The notes: a model not told the origin generated them from the letters alone. Positions 1-8,659 are shown, counted from the first letter of the stretch. The stretch: DNA of 64,000 nucleotides from Micromonospora sp. WMMD1128 (GCF_027497235.1 NZ_CP114902.1:1997501-2061500), one strand, 5' to 3'. Numbers and translations: made by a program.

Positions 1-610
1 CGCCGTCGGCCTCGCCACTGTCGTTCTCGATCCGGCACAGCAGCAGCGCGAAGTCGCACACCAGGCCCAGCGACAGGTACCTCTTCTCGCCTGTCACCCG
101 CCAGCCGCCGCCGGGCACCCGCCGGGCGGCGGTGCGCATGCCGGTGAGGTCGGAACCGCCGGTCGGCTCGGAGGCCCCGAAGCACCCGATCAGCCTCCCG
201 TCGAGGAGCCCGTCGAGATATTCCTGCAACAGCGGTGAGTCGCCGTAGCGCACGAGGATCGAACCGACCGTCTCCAGGCAGAGACTCACACCGACCGACA
301 GGCCCGCATGACCGTACCGGCCGCTCTCCTCCGCGATGAGCACGCCGAGACCGGTGTCGCCGAACGGGCCCGGGTGCCAGCGTTGCCGCAACAACCGACT
401 GCGCCCGAGGTCGGCGAGCACCTCGCGGGGAAACACGCCGCGCTCGTCGGCCGCCGCGTGCGGGGCGAAAGCGGCGCCGATCGACTCCGCGACCCGGGCC
501 CGGGCGGCGTCCACGCGCGGGCCGAAGGGACCATCCGCGAACAGCGGCCGGTTCGGCGCCTCGCCGGTCGGGGCGATGGCGGCGGGGGCGCTAGCGTACG
601 ACTGGCTCAC
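1..610 (-). CDS. acyl-CoA dehydrogenase, N-terminal part (runs off the left edge)
   Basis: About 203 N-terminal residues are present; the C-terminal half lies outside the window. The translation carries the family signature GCFGASEPTGGSDL, where the flavin-binding strand precedes the catalytic domain, and a typical all-helical N-terminal domain. The GTG start at 610 is preceded by a good GGGAGG ribosome site and overlaps the end of the fatty acyl-AMP ligase gene by 20 bp, so the two are translationally coupled. Known role of the family: FAD-dependent alpha,beta-desaturation of acyl thioesters. In lipopeptide clusters such as ramoplanin and enduracidin, paired acyl-CoA dehydrogenases and a fatty acyl-AMP ligase shape an unsaturated acyl chain. 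The same job is inferred here; the catalytic glutamate cannot be checked because the gene is cut. Confidence 0.85.
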   Translation of the reverse strand, partial: MSQSYASAPAAIAPTGEAPNRPLFADGPFGPRVDAARARVAESIGAAFAPHAAADERGVFPREVLADLGRSRLLRQRWHPGPFGDTGLGVLIAEESGRYGHAGLSVGVSLCLETVGSILVRYGDSPLLQEYLDGLLDGRLIGCFGASEPTGGSDLTGMRTAARRVPGGGWRVTGEKRYLSLGLVCDFALLLCRIENDSGEADG

Positions 611-2348
611 GGCCTGCCTCCCGGTTCTGCTCGTCGGTGTCGGTGTCGGTGTCGGTGTGGCTGGGCGTCGGCGGGTCGCCGAGCCACTCTCCGGTCAACT
701 GCCCGGCCAGGTGGCGGCGCCACAGCAGGCGCCGGCGGGGCTTGCCGCTGGAGGTCAGGGGGATGGTGCCGCGCCTGGCCCGCAGGATCAGCACCCGGAC
801 GGCGGACCCGGTGAACGCGCGGACCGCCTCGACGACCACGTCGAGGTGGTCACCCAGATCCCGCTCCACCACCACCAGCAACGTCGGCCGGCCGTCGACG
901 ATGCCGCCGGCCACGACGAGGTGGCGGGGCGCGATTCCGGTACGGGCGCGCAGGTCCAGCTCCACGTCCTCGACGAAGATGCTGCGCCCGCGGAGTTTGA
1001 CGCTGTCCCCGAGGCGGCCGACCACGTACAGGTCGCCGTCGTGGAAGAAGCCGGCGTCGCCCGTGCGTAGCCACCCGCCGACCAGCCGGGCGCCGTCCCG
1101 TGACGTGGCGTCGGCGTAGCCGGCGGTTATCGACGGTCCCCGTACGGAGATCTCCCCGAACACACCGTCCGGTTGGGGCCGCCCGTCCTCGTCGACCACG
1201 TCCACCCGCAGCCCGTCGAGCGGGCGACCGCAGCTCACCTGCCAGGCCCACGGCTCGGACACCAGGTCGGTGGTGAGGACCGCCTTCCCGGTCACCTCGA
1301 CCTTGTCGTCCAGGTTCCGGCCCGGAGCGTTGGTGCGGACCATCCGCACCGGCTCGTGTCGGGACACGCCGGTGACCGCGAGGGTACCTTCGGCGAGCCC
1401 GTAGGCGGGGGTCAGCGCGCGGCTGTCGAAGCCGTGCGGTTGCAGCAGCGCGGCGAATCGCGCCAGCGCCGCCGGGTTGATCCGTTCGGCCCCGCTGACC
1501 ACCGACGTGACGCCGGAGAAGTCGAGCCCGACCAGATCGTCCGGGGTGACCCGGTCGACGACCCGCTCGAAGCCGAAGTTCGGCATGAAGATCTGGGCGT
1601 ACCGGCCGCTGCCGTACTCGGCGAGCCAGCCCCGGGTGTCGCGGACGAACTGCTGGGGCCGCATCATCGCGTGTTCCGTCTGCAGGGTCACAAGCGTCAG
1701 CAGCCCGCCGACGAGACCCATGTCGTGATAGAGCGGCAGCCAGGAGACCCCGCCGCGGTCCGTGATGCCCAGCCAGCGTTGGATCATCCGGAGGTTCGCG
1801 GCCAGGTTGTCGACGGTGATCCGTACGCCCTGCGGGCGTCCCAGCGAGCCCGAGGTGAACTGCAGGACGGCCAGTTCGCCGTGCGCACGCGGCACCGCCC
1901 CGGCGTCGCCGTAGGCCGGCGCCAGCACGGTGGTCTGCTGGCCGGCCTGGCGCACGCCGGCCAGCAACACGTCGCGGTGGTCGTCCGACGCGATCGCGAA
2001 CCGGGGTCGTACCGCGGCGGCGATCGCCCGCAGTTGCGTCTCGTAGCCCGTCGTGTCCTGGAGCGCGGCGGGTAGCGGCAGCACCGACGGGGTGGCGCCG
2101 ATGGCGAGGAGTCCGAAGAAGCAGGCGACGAAGTCCGGGCCGGACGGCAGCACCAGCGGCACCACCTCGTCGCGGCGTACCCCGGCGTCGGCCAGGGCGG
2201 CGCCGGCGCGCAACGCGCGTTCGGCCAGATCCTCGTAGGTGTGGCGCGACCAGTCCGGTCCCTCCACGTGGAACCGCACGCCGCGCTCGGTCGACGGAGC
2301 GTCTAGCCAGCCGAGAAGCAGGTCCCGGCTGACGGCAAGGCTGCTCAT
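591..2348 (-). CDS. fatty acyl-AMP ligase (FAAL)
   Basis: A 585-residue member of the adenylate-forming superfamily. The P-loop reads TSGSLGRPQG near residue 165, and the A5-type core is AYGLAEGTLAVTG, followed by the extended segment (DDKVEVTGKAVLTTDLVSE) that is typical of FAALs and unlike acyl-CoA ligases. FAALs activate free fatty acids as acyl-adenylates and load them onto a carrier protein; the obvious partner is the stand-alone ACP at 35291-35701. The gene follows the P450 gene after a 40-bp gap and is coupled to the acyl-CoA dehydrogenase downstream. The extreme C-terminus contains a (Thr-Asp)n run encoded by a hexanucleotide repeat, probably a disordered tail. It predicts a lipid chain on the product. 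Confidence 0.88.
   Translation of the reverse strand: MSSLAVSRDLLLGWLDAPSTERGVRFHVEGPDWSRHTYEDLAERALRAGAALADAGVRRDEVVPLVLPSGPDFVACFFGLLAIGATPSVLPLPAALQDTTGYETQLRAIAAAVRPRFAIASDDHRDVLLAGVRQAGQQTTVLAPAYGDAGAVPRAHGELAVLQFTSGSLGRPQGVRITVDNLAANLRMIQRWLGITDRGGVSWLPLYHDMGLVGGLLTLVTLQTEHAMMRPQQFVRDTRGWLAEYGSGRYAQIFMPNFGFERVVDRVTPDDLVGLDFSGVTSVVSGAERINPAALARFAALLQPHGFDSRALTPAYGLAEGTLAVTGVSRHEPVRMVRTNAPGRNLDDKVEVTGKAVLTTDLVSEPWAWQVSCGRPLDGLRVDVVDEDGRPQPDGVFGEISVRGPSITAGYADATSRDGARLVGGWLRTGDAGFFHDGDLYVVGRLGDSVKLRGRSIFVEDVELDLRARTGIAPRHLVVAGGIVDGRPTLLVVVERDLGDHLDVVVEAVRAFTGSAVRVLILRARRGTIPLTSSGKPRRRLLWRRHLAGQLTGEWLGDPPTPSHTDTDTDTDEQNREAGREPVVR
635..658. repeat. hexanucleotide tandem repeat (cggtgt)x4
   Basis: Four perfect copies of cggtgt lie in the 3' end of the fatty acyl-AMP ligase gene and encode alternating Thr-Asp residues in its C-terminal tail. 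The length is a multiple of three, so copy-number change would keep the frame. Confidence 0.8.
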
Positions 2349-2388
2349 CTGGGTTCGTCCTTTCCAACGGTCGGGCCGGTGTCAGGGG

Positions 2389-3741
2389 TCATGGCCGACG
2401 CGTCAGACGCATCGACAGCCGTCGACCTGGGCGAAGGGTGGCGCTGGCCAGTGGGCGGGGCAGCCCGGCGGTCAGCTCCAGCCGGTAGCGTTGGGTCATC
2501 ATCGCGAGCACCAGCACCGCCTCCAGTTGCGCGAAGCCGGCGCCGATGCAGGCGCGCCGGCCGCCGCCGAACGGGATGTGGGCGTAGCGGTCGCGGTCGG
2601 CCTCGGAGTGGAAGCGGGTGGGGTCGTAGCGCTCGGGGTCGGGCCAGACGGCCGGGTTGCGGTGCACCAGGTACGCGGGCACCGCGACGGTGCTGCCCAC
2701 CGGGATCGGTATCCCCTCGATGACGTCGGACCGCACGGCTTCCCGCTCGATGGTCCACACCGGTGGGTACAACCGCCACGCCTCGTTCACGACGGCGGTG
2801 GTCCAACTGAGCTTCTCGACGTCGGCGGCCTGTGGCTCGCGGCCGGCAAGGACCGCGTCCACCTCCTGTTCCAGGCGGTCCCGGACGGCCGGGTGGGCCG
2901 ACAGCAGCGCCAGGCACCAGCTGAGCGTCGTCGCCGTCGTCTCGTGCCCGGCCAGCATGAACGTGGTCACCTCGTCGCGGATCTCCGCATCGGTCAGCCG
3001 CGCCCGACCCTCGTCCCGCGCGGTGAGCAGGTGGTCCAGCAGGTCGGCCGGTCCGTCGACGGTGGGCGTCGCCCGCCGCTCGGCGATGAGCTGGCGCACC
3101 GGCCGGTCGATCGCGGCGAGCGGTCCGCCGAAGCGTCCGCTGGCCGCCTGGATCGCCCGGGTGCTGCGCGGCCCCCAGAGGAACGGCAGGTAGGTGCCGA
3201 TCGCGACAGCGGGCAGCAGGAACGTGAGGGCGTGGGCGATCTGGCCGGTGCGGCCGGTCATGTCGGTGCTGAACAGGACGCGCCCGACGATGTCCAGGGC
3301 CAGCGCGCTCATCTCTCCGGACACTTCGACCCGGGTGCCGTCGCGATGTCGATCCCAGGAGTCCAGCTTCCGCCGGGTCGCGTCGACGATCTGTGGTGCG
3401 AAGCCCGCGACGTTACGGCTGGTGAACACCGGTTGCAGCAGGCGGCGATGGCGGCGCCAGGTCTCGCCTTCACCGGACAGCAGCCCGGTGCCGAGCACCG
3501 CCCGCATCGACCGGTAGGTGAAGGCCTTGACGTAGTTGTCCTGACGGCGCGCCAGGACGTGCTCGGCATGTCGGGGACCGCTCAGGACGAAGAGCCGGTG
3601 CCCCGGATAGAGGGGCAGTTCCACGGCATCGCCGTACCTGGCCAACGACCGCAACGTCGCCAGCGGCCGGAAGACGAGCCCGGTCACCGTTGCCGGCACG
3701 GCGGCGGCACTCGGGCCGCGGGCGCCCACCGGGGCGCTCAT
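2389..3741 (-). CDS. cytochrome P450
   Basis: 450 residues with all P450 landmarks: I-helix motif AGHETTATTLSW around residue 260, and heme-binding loop FGGGRRACIGAG around residue 395, containing the cysteine ligand. The N-terminal half (LARYGDAVELPLYPGHRLFVLSGP, then GETWRRHRRLLQPVF) resembles bacterial P450s acting on fatty acyl or terpene-like substrates more than the short CYP107/105-type biosynthetic P450s. The start codon overlaps the stop of the upstream GNAT gene by 4 nt. Because it lies between the hydroxylase/GNAT and the FAAL, oxidation of the acyl chain (hydroxyl or epoxide) is a reasonable inference; the substrate is not shown by the sequence. No dedicated ferredoxin gene is in the window. 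Confidence 0.88.
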   Translation of the reverse strand: MSAPVGARGPSAAAVPATVTGLVFRPLATLRSLARYGDAVELPLYPGHRLFVLSGPRHAEHVLARRQDNYVKAFTYRSMRAVLGTGLLSGEGETWRRHRRLLQPVFTSRNVAGFAPQIVDATRRKLDSWDRHRDGTRVEVSGEMSALALDIVGRVLFSTDMTGRTGQIAHALTFLLPAVAIGTYLPFLWGPRSTRAIQAASGRFGGPLAAIDRPVRQLIAERRATPTVDGPADLLDHLLTARDEGRARLTDAEIRDEVTTFMLAGHETTATTLSWCLALLSAHPAVRDRLEQEVDAVLAGREPQAADVEKLSWTTAVVNEAWRLYPPVWTIEREAVRSDVIEGIPIPVGSTVAVPAYLVHRNPAVWPDPERYDPTRFHSEADRDRYAHIPFGGGRRACIGAGFAQLEAVLVLAMMTQRYRLELTAGLPRPLASATLRPGRRLSMRLTRRP

Positions 3742-4256
3742 CGCAGAGCCCTGGCGTAGCAGACGGTCTGCGGATCATCGCGGTAGACCCCGTAGTTCGG
3801 GATCCGGGTGTATCCGGCCCGCTCGAAGAACCTCATCGCGGTGACCTGTTTGACGCCGGCGTCGAGGATCGCCCGCCGTCGTCCCGCGCGAATCGCCGCG
3901 CTCTCCACCGCGGTGAGGATGCGGTGGGCGGCGCCGAGCATCTGCAGGCCGGCCAGCTCCTCGACGACGTATGCGCGCTTGAGTTCGGCGTCGCCGTCCT
4001 GGAAGCCCCATCCGCCGGCGTCCTTCGCGCGCCACCCACCACAGGCCACCGGACGGCCGTCGAGGTAGCCGACCAGGAAGAGACCGCGCGGTGGCCGGTA
4101 TTCACCGGGATCCCCGTGCCGGGGGTCCTCCTCGCCGTAGACCGCCAGGTAGTGGCGTTGCAGCAAGGACACCAGCGCGACGGCGTCGGGATGGTCGTAG
4201 GCTACGGCACGAAGCTCCATGGCGGTCACGTCGCTCATCGATCGATTGGCGGTCAT
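3738..4256 (-). CDS. GNAT-family N-acetyltransferase
   Basis: 172 residues with a GNAT fold: strand FLVGYLDGRPVACGGWR, then ELKRAYVVEELAGLQMLGAAHRILTAVE corresponding to motif A (acetyl-CoA pyrophosphate loop), and the closing AMRFFERAGYTRIPNYG. The loop reads ELAGLQMLGA, where the classic signature is R/QxxGxG/A, so it is somewhat divergent. Coupled by 4-nt overlaps to the hydroxylase upstream and the P450 downstream, so it belongs to the TetR-led operon. Substrate unknown: acetylation of an amino group on the product, an intermediate, or a self-resistance role are all possible. Confidence 0.75.
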   Translation of the reverse strand: MTANRSMSDVTAMELRAVAYDHPDAVALVSLLQRHYLAVYGEEDPRHGDPGEYRPPRGLFLVGYLDGRPVACGGWRAKDAGGWGFQDGDAELKRAYVVEELAGLQMLGAAHRILTAVESAAIRAGRRRAILDAGVKQVTAMRFFERAGYTRIPNYGVYRDDPQTVCYARALR

Positions 4257-5251
4257 CGGATGATCCGGGAACGGGTGTCGGCGGTGGCGTAGATCCGGCG
4301 GAGGTCCCGGATCAGATTCAGCCGCTTGAGCCAGCGGTCGGTGCCGTCATAGCGGGCCCGGAACGGCGCCCGGCCGTGCACGACCTGGTAGTTGTCGATG
4401 AACAGCAGGTCGCCGGGGGCCAGCGCGACGGACTCGGTCGCGGCGCGCAGCTGCTCGTCCAGGTCCGCCATCGCCGCGGCTGCCTCGTCGTCGCCGTCGG
4501 AGACCGCGGTGAAGTCCACGTCGAACCGCAGATACGGGTGCTCCGGAGGGCCGAAGATGATCGGGTCGAGCCCGGTGCCGTCTGGGGCGGCGCGAAGACG
4601 TTCGGCGCAGGCGCCGGCCACGTGTGCGTCGTCCGGCAGGAACCGGAACCGGGAATCCTGAAGGATCTTCTGGAGTTTGTCGGGAAGACCGAGGGACCCG
4701 ATCCGGACGAACGTCGTCCGTACGGCGTCCGGGTTGCGCAGGCACAGCAGGGAGACGTAGTCACCGCGGCACGGATGGAACCCGTCCTCGGTGTGCAGCG
4801 ACAGCGGTGCCGCACTGCACGCGCTCGTCAGCGACTGTTCCATCGCCGGGGACGGACAGACATCGTGGACGAGCCGCCCGCCCTGCTGCGCCGCCCAGCC
4901 GAACGGCTCGCCGAGCGGCAGGCCGCACAGCACCAGCAACAGCTCTTCCCGTCGACCGACGCCGGCTGCGGCCGCCGTCCAGTCGAGCGGCGTCGGCGGA
5001 AGGGCCTGGAGCGGAAGCCCGGATATCACGGACACGGGCACCTCGTCCGCGCGAACCTGCCCCAGGAATTCCCGCACCCGCTCCGGCAGCCGCACGGCGT
5101 ACGCGGGCGCCTGCTCGGCGAAGCTGAGCGGATCCGCCGACCGGTCGGTGGCGGTGAACGCGTCGACGAGCCGGCCGAGCGCGTCGCGCTCCACCTCCGT
5201 CAGCTGGAGCCGTCGTACCGTCGGGGCCTCGACTGCCGATGAGGTGTTCAC
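4253..5251 (-). CDS. Fe(II)/2-oxoglutarate amino-acid beta-hydroxylase, VioC/AsnO-like
   Basis: 332 residues of the clavaminate-synthase-like/TauD superfamily. The metal triad appears as His-x-Glu in LHTEDGFHPCRGDYVSLLC plus the distal His in DNYQVVHGRAPF; the 2-oxoglutarate-binding Arg lies in RYDGTDRWLKRL. The HxE variant with the following FHP..GDY block is the mark of the VioC (L-Arg 3-hydroxylase), AsnO (L-Asn 3-hydroxylase) and OrfP group, which act on free amino acids. A VioD-like capreomycidine cyclase is absent from the window, so simple beta-hydroxylation is more likely than capreomycidine formation. The Asn/Asp-like code of NRPS module 2 makes beta-hydroxyasparagine an attractive but unproven product. 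GTG start; 4-nt overlaps with both neighbours. Confidence 0.82.
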   Translation of the reverse strand: MNTSSAVEAPTVRRLQLTEVERDALGRLVDAFTATDRSADPLSFAEQAPAYAVRLPERVREFLGQVRADEVPVSVISGLPLQALPPTPLDWTAAAAGVGRREELLLVLCGLPLGEPFGWAAQQGGRLVHDVCPSPAMEQSLTSACSAAPLSLHTEDGFHPCRGDYVSLLCLRNPDAVRTTFVRIGSLGLPDKLQKILQDSRFRFLPDDAHVAGACAERLRAAPDGTGLDPIIFGPPEHPYLRFDVDFTAVSDGDDEAAAAMADLDEQLRAATESVALAPGDLLFIDNYQVVHGRAPFRARYDGTDRWLKRLNLIRDLRRIYATADTRSRIIR

Positions 5252-6897
5252 CGCGCACCCACCGGCGTCGCTTCCAGGCTGGCCCGCAGGGCCTTCTTGT
5301 CCGGCTTGCCCGCGGCGGTGAGCGGTATGTCGTCGACGAACGTGACCGCCGCCGGCGCACGGAGCGCGCCGAGTTGGTCCGCGACGAGGGCGCGCAGGTG
5401 CTCCGCGTCGACAAGCTCCGCCCGGTTTCCCGGTCCCGCCGGACGGTCCGGCGCGCGTACGACGAACGCGTGGATCGCCTCACCCGTCTCCTCGCTGGGG
5501 ACGCCGACCACGGCCGCCTGCCGCACCTGCGGGTGACCGGTCAGGGCGGCCTCGACAGGCGCCGCGTGACAGTTCCGGCCATTGACAATGATCATGTCTC
5601 GCAGCCGGCCGACCAGGTAGAGGTAACCGTCGTCGTCGAGGTAGCCGAGGTCCCCGGTGTGCAGTCGGCCGTCCCGGACGACCTGGGCGGTCAGCTCCGG
5701 CTGCCGCCAGTACCCGGTCATCACCGACGCCGAGCGTACGCAGACCTCGCCCACCTCACCCGGCGCCCGTTCACGCCCCTGCTCGTCCAGAATGGAGATC
5801 GTGCAGCCGGGCACCGGGCGGCCGACCGAAGCCAGCAGCTGTGGCCGGTCGATGACCGCCGCCAGGTGATCCTCGGGCGTCAGGATGGTGACCGAGGTGA
5901 CCTCGGTCTGCGCGTAGCCCTGCAGGAAGATCGGACCGAGCCGCTCGATCGCCTGGCGCAGCCGGCGGGGCGCGACGGGTGAGCTGCCGTACACGACCAG
6001 GGCGAGGTGACCGCCGGGTTCGGTGGGCGCGGCGGGATGGTCGAGCAGCTGGTAGAGCTGCGGCGGGTACAGGAAGGTGGCGACCGGACCCGACCGCCGC
6101 ACGGCGGCCCAGAACGTGCCCGCGTCGAACACCTCGTGCAACTCCACCGCGATGCCGAGGACGAGCATCTGCACGGCGAGATCACCGACCGCGTAGGCGA
6201 TGGAGGTGGCGGCGATGAACCGGAGTCCGTCCGGCAGCGGGAGGCCGGCCGCCGTGCGGGCGCTGGCCTCGGACGCCGCCGCGAGGGCCGCGAAGGTGCA
6301 CGCCACCCCCTTGGGGGTGCCGGTCGTCCCGCCGGTGTAGCAGATGCCGGCGATGTCGTCCTCCTCGGCCGCGACGGCGATCGGCGTCGCCGGCTGCGCC
6401 GCCGCCAGCGCCAGGAGGTCGGTCGTCGCCGCGGCCGGACCGAGCGCGAGCACGCGGCGTACCCCGGCGCGTGCCGCGACCAGCGGAACGGGCTGGTCCG
6501 GCGGGGTGCCCCGGGGATCGAACACGACGACGGTCGGGTCGGCGTCGACGAGAATGTGCGCGAGATCCTCGGTCAGGGCGTTGAGCTGGACGGCGACGTA
6601 CCGGGCGCCGAGCACATGGCACGCGAACCGAAGGTACAGCGCCTCCGGGGTGTTGGTGACGAGGCAGACGACGCCGCTGCCGCGCTCCACGCCCTGTGTC
6701 CGCAGCGCCCGGGCCAGCCGGTAGGTGGCGGTCAGCAGCTCGCGATATCCGATGTCGCGGTCCGCCGATACCAACGCGGTCCGGTCGCCGTACCGGTCGA
6801 ACGCGTCGACCGTGCCCGTCACGTAGCGCGCCGCGTGGCCCTCGCGGGCGAACTCCGGCGTCGGCGCTGGCGCCGATGTGGGCTCAACTGTGGACAT
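5248..6897 (-). CDS. acyl-AMP/acyl-CoA ligase (class I adenylate-forming)
   Basis: 549 residues. P-loop YTGGTTGTPKG near residue 195, A5-like GYAQTEVTS, A7/A8 region HTGDLGYLDDDGYLYLVGR followed by MIIVNGRN, and the catalytic lysine of the C-terminal subdomain in PLTAAGKPDKKALR. It lacks the FAAL insertion seen in the ligase at 591-2348 and resembles long-chain acyl-CoA or aryl-CoA synthetases. First enzyme gene after the TetR gene, which it overlaps by 14 nt. It may activate a carboxylic acid for the acyl group or feed acyl-CoA to the acyl-CoA dehydrogenase. The acid cannot be read from sequence. Confidence 0.83.
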   Translation of the reverse strand: MSTVEPTSAPAPTPEFAREGHAARYVTGTVDAFDRYGDRTALVSADRDIGYRELLTATYRLARALRTQGVERGSGVVCLVTNTPEALYLRFACHVLGARYVAVQLNALTEDLAHILVDADPTVVVFDPRGTPPDQPVPLVAARAGVRRVLALGPAAATTDLLALAAAQPATPIAVAAEEDDIAGICYTGGTTGTPKGVACTFAALAAASEASARTAAGLPLPDGLRFIAATSIAYAVGDLAVQMLVLGIAVELHEVFDAGTFWAAVRRSGPVATFLYPPQLYQLLDHPAAPTEPGGHLALVVYGSSPVAPRRLRQAIERLGPIFLQGYAQTEVTSVTILTPEDHLAAVIDRPQLLASVGRPVPGCTISILDEQGRERAPGEVGEVCVRSASVMTGYWRQPELTAQVVRDGRLHTGDLGYLDDDGYLYLVGRLRDMIIVNGRNCHAAPVEAALTGHPQVRQAAVVGVPSEETGEAIHAFVVRAPDRPAGPGNRAELVDAEHLRALVADQLGALRAPAAVTFVDDIPLTAAGKPDKKALRASLEATPVGAR

Positions 6898-7444
6898 CGA
6901 TCATCCTCCCTACTAGTCGGTGGCAGAGCGCGCGGAAGCCGGCCGGGGACATGCCGATCCGGCCGCCGTGGTAGAGCCGCACGAGGCCGTGTATCAGGGC
7001 CCCGAAGGCCAGTGCCAGCTCCAGGAGATCGTCGCCGTCACCGCTGAAACCCTGGTTCCGCAGCGCGTCGGCGACCAGGGACAGGGACGGCGAGCCGCCG
7101 TCGCGGAAGTCGTCGGGGAACCGACGTGCGCCCTCGCGCGGATCGGTGAAGACGAAGTCGTACAGCCTCGGTTGGCCGAGGGCGAAGTCGAGGTGGTCGT
7201 CAAGATGGTCGGCGATGACGTTGCCCGGACCCGGTTGGCGGTCGGCCCACCGCTTCGAGATGTCGGCGAACGTCTCGTCGGCGACGCGCCGCAGCAACGC
7301 CTCCCGGTTGGCGTAGTGACGGTAGATCGCCATCGGGGTGATTCCGGCTGCGGCGGCCACCCGGCGCATGGTCACCGCGGTGGGCCCCTCGGCGATGACG
7401 ATGTCGCGGGCAATGCCTACCAGTCGGTCGGCGGTCGTTCCCAT
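6884..7444 (-). CDS. TetR-family transcriptional regulator
   Basis: 186 residues from the ATG at 7444. The N-terminal helix-turn-helix is clear (VTMRRVAAAAGITPMAIYRHY, residues about 27-47), followed by an all-helical ligand-binding domain with a TetR_C-like ending. An upstream extension in frame is rejected because the chosen ATG sits inside a perfect inverted repeat that looks like the operator. The gene heads the leftward operon running to the left edge (ligase, hydroxylase, GNAT, P450, FAAL, acyl-CoA dehydrogenase), so autoregulation of that whole acyl/hydroxylation operon is inferred. The ligand is unknown. Confidence 0.88.
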   Translation of the reverse strand: MGTTADRLVGIARDIVIAEGPTAVTMRRVAAAAGITPMAIYRHYANREALLRRVADETFADISKRWADRQPGPGNVIADHLDDHLDFALGQPRLYDFVFTDPREGARRFPDDFRDGGSPSLSLVADALRNQGFSGDGDDLLELALAFGALIHGLVRLYHGGRIGMSPAGFRALCHRLVGRMIDVHS

Positions 7445-7464
7445 GTCTACACCGTAGACATGGG
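7440..7464. promoter_or_regulatory. perfect inverted repeat overlapping the TetR start codon (probable TetR operator)
   Basis: Two 11-nt arms (cccatgtctac and its exact complement) are separated by 3 nt. The left arm contains the start codon of the leftward TetR gene. Size and symmetry are typical of TetR-family operators, and the position predicts negative autoregulation. No gene diverges rightward from it. Confidence 0.65.
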
Positions 7465-7565
7465 GCTGAGCACGGAGCAGAGGCCAACCGGCCGCCCGAA
7501 TGGCTACCCCCGTGCGGGTCGGGCCGGTCGGCACGGGGGGCCGTAGCGCGTGGTGTCCGTCGCGC

Positions 7566-8135
7566 CTACCGGTCGGGGTGTTCGAGCGAGCGCCGGAGGC
7601 GGCCGTACAACTCGGTGTGTCGGTCGTCCAGCGGTGAGTCCGGCTCGGCCTCGTGGCCGGCGCGGGCCCGGCGTAGTAGTAGTGAGCCGATCATTTCGGC
7701 TTCGCGTTCTTCGGCGGCGGCGTAGTTGCTGCGGCCGAGGCTGCGTTGGACCAGTTGTGGGTCGAGGTCGGGTAGGAGGAGGCGGGAGGCGTCGGGGTCG
7801 AGGATGGCGGTGGCGTGGTGGCCGGCGAGGAGGTGGCCGAGTTCGTGTCCGATGATGAGGAGTTGGTGCAGGGGTGAGGTGTCCTGTTCGTAGAAGATGG
7901 CGTCGAAGTCCCCGGTCGGTACGTACATGCCGCAGACGGTGAGGGCGGGGAGCCGGATGGGCATCAGGTGGATGGGCCGGCCGCGTCGTTGGCCGAGCAG
8001 GTCGCACAGTCGCTGGATGTCGAATGGTCGTGGTATTTCCACTTCGGCGGCGATCTGTTCGCAGCGTTTGCGTAGTCGGTGTAACTTCACGTCAACGTTC
8101 CCCCACTCGTCGGCGTACTGCCACACAAGGATCAT
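7566..8135 (-). CDS. ImmA/IrrE-family metallopeptidase
   Basis: 189 residues from an ATG that overlaps the XRE gene stop in an ATGA. The zinc-peptidase motif HELGH (in LLIIGHELGHLLAGHH, about residue 100) and a later Glu-rich helix (AAAEEREAEMIGSLLLRR) match the ImmA/IrrE (DUF955) family. In phage and ICE systems such proteases work with XRE-type repressors encoded next door, as here. Codon use is unlike the neighbours: codon 18 is TTA (8082-8084) and there is a run of three CTA leucines with TCA near the 3' end. This suggests low expression, bldA-type dependence, or acquisition from elsewhere. It probably acts on the partner XRE protein, but that is inference. Confidence 0.8.
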   Translation of the reverse strand: MILVWQYADEWGNVDVKLHRLRKRCEQIAAEVEIPRPFDIQRLCDLLGQRRGRPIHLMPIRLPALTVCGMYVPTGDFDAIFYEQDTSPLHQLLIIGHELGHLLAGHHATAILDPDASRLLLPDLDPQLVQRSLGRSNYAAAEEREAEMIGSLLLRRARAGHEAEPDSPLDDRHTELYGRLRRSLEHPDR

Positions 8136-8659
8136 CGTGGTTGATCGCAACCGTTCGGCTCGGCGGCGGCACTCGTTCCGGGGGCCCGGGCGACGGCTCG
8201 TAGTCGGGCGACCATCTGTTCGACGAGGTGGGTGTCTCCTGCGGAGAGGCCGTTGTCGGCGAGGACCTGGCGCAGCGCGACCTGTTTGACGTCCATTCGG
8301 CGTAGTTCGCGGAGCAGGGTGATCTGTTCCTGGATTCGTCGGGCCGCCGCGTCGTCGACGAAGTAGCCGGAGCTGACGCCGAAGGCGGAGGCGAGGGCGC
8401 GTACGTGGGAGGTGCGGGGGTCGCGTGCCACGCCGCGGCGTAGTTCTCCGATGTAGGCGGCGCTGATGGAGACGCCGGTCTCGGCGGCAGTGGCGTTGAT
8501 CTTGTCGGCGATCTCCTTGTTGGTGTAGCGGCGGCCGGGTTCGTCGGACTCGCCGAGTTCCTCAGGTGTCGGGCGGATCCGGTCGAACAGGTACTCCAGC
8601 CGGGCGGCCAGGGTGTCGAGGGATGGCAGCTCCTGCTCCGCGCGCCGATCGTCGACCAT
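8132..8659 (-). CDS. XRE-family transcriptional regulator
   Basis: 175 residues. The start at 8659 is chosen because GGAGGG lies 9 nt upstream, whereas the longer reading frame adds non-homologous leader sequence. The N-terminal half has an XRE-type HTH with the pattern YTNKEIADKINATAAETG..ISAAYIGELRRG and RALASAFGVSSGYF, which resembles EspR-like actinobacterial regulators (HTH followed by a helical dimerisation domain, residues 105-150). Translationally coupled to the ImmA/IrrE-family protease gene. It is divergent from the rightward RmlB gene across a 373-bp region that holds a palindrome, so it could control both directions. Confidence 0.82.
   Translation of the reverse strand: MVDDRRAEQELPSLDTLAARLEYLFDRIRPTPEELGESDEPGRRYTNKEIADKINATAAETGVSISAAYIGELRRGVARDPRTSHVRALASAFGVSSGYFVDDAAARRIQEQITLLRELRRMDVKQVALRQVLADNGLSAGDTHLVEQMVARLRAVARAPGTSAAAEPNGCDQPR

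Noticed and set aside
4253..5251. Isonitrile-forming ScoE-like oxygenase, suggested by the nearby FAAL
   Set aside because: The HTE..FHP motif matches the VioC/AsnO group; the thioesterase and the small dedicated NRPS of isonitrile lipopeptide clusters are missing.
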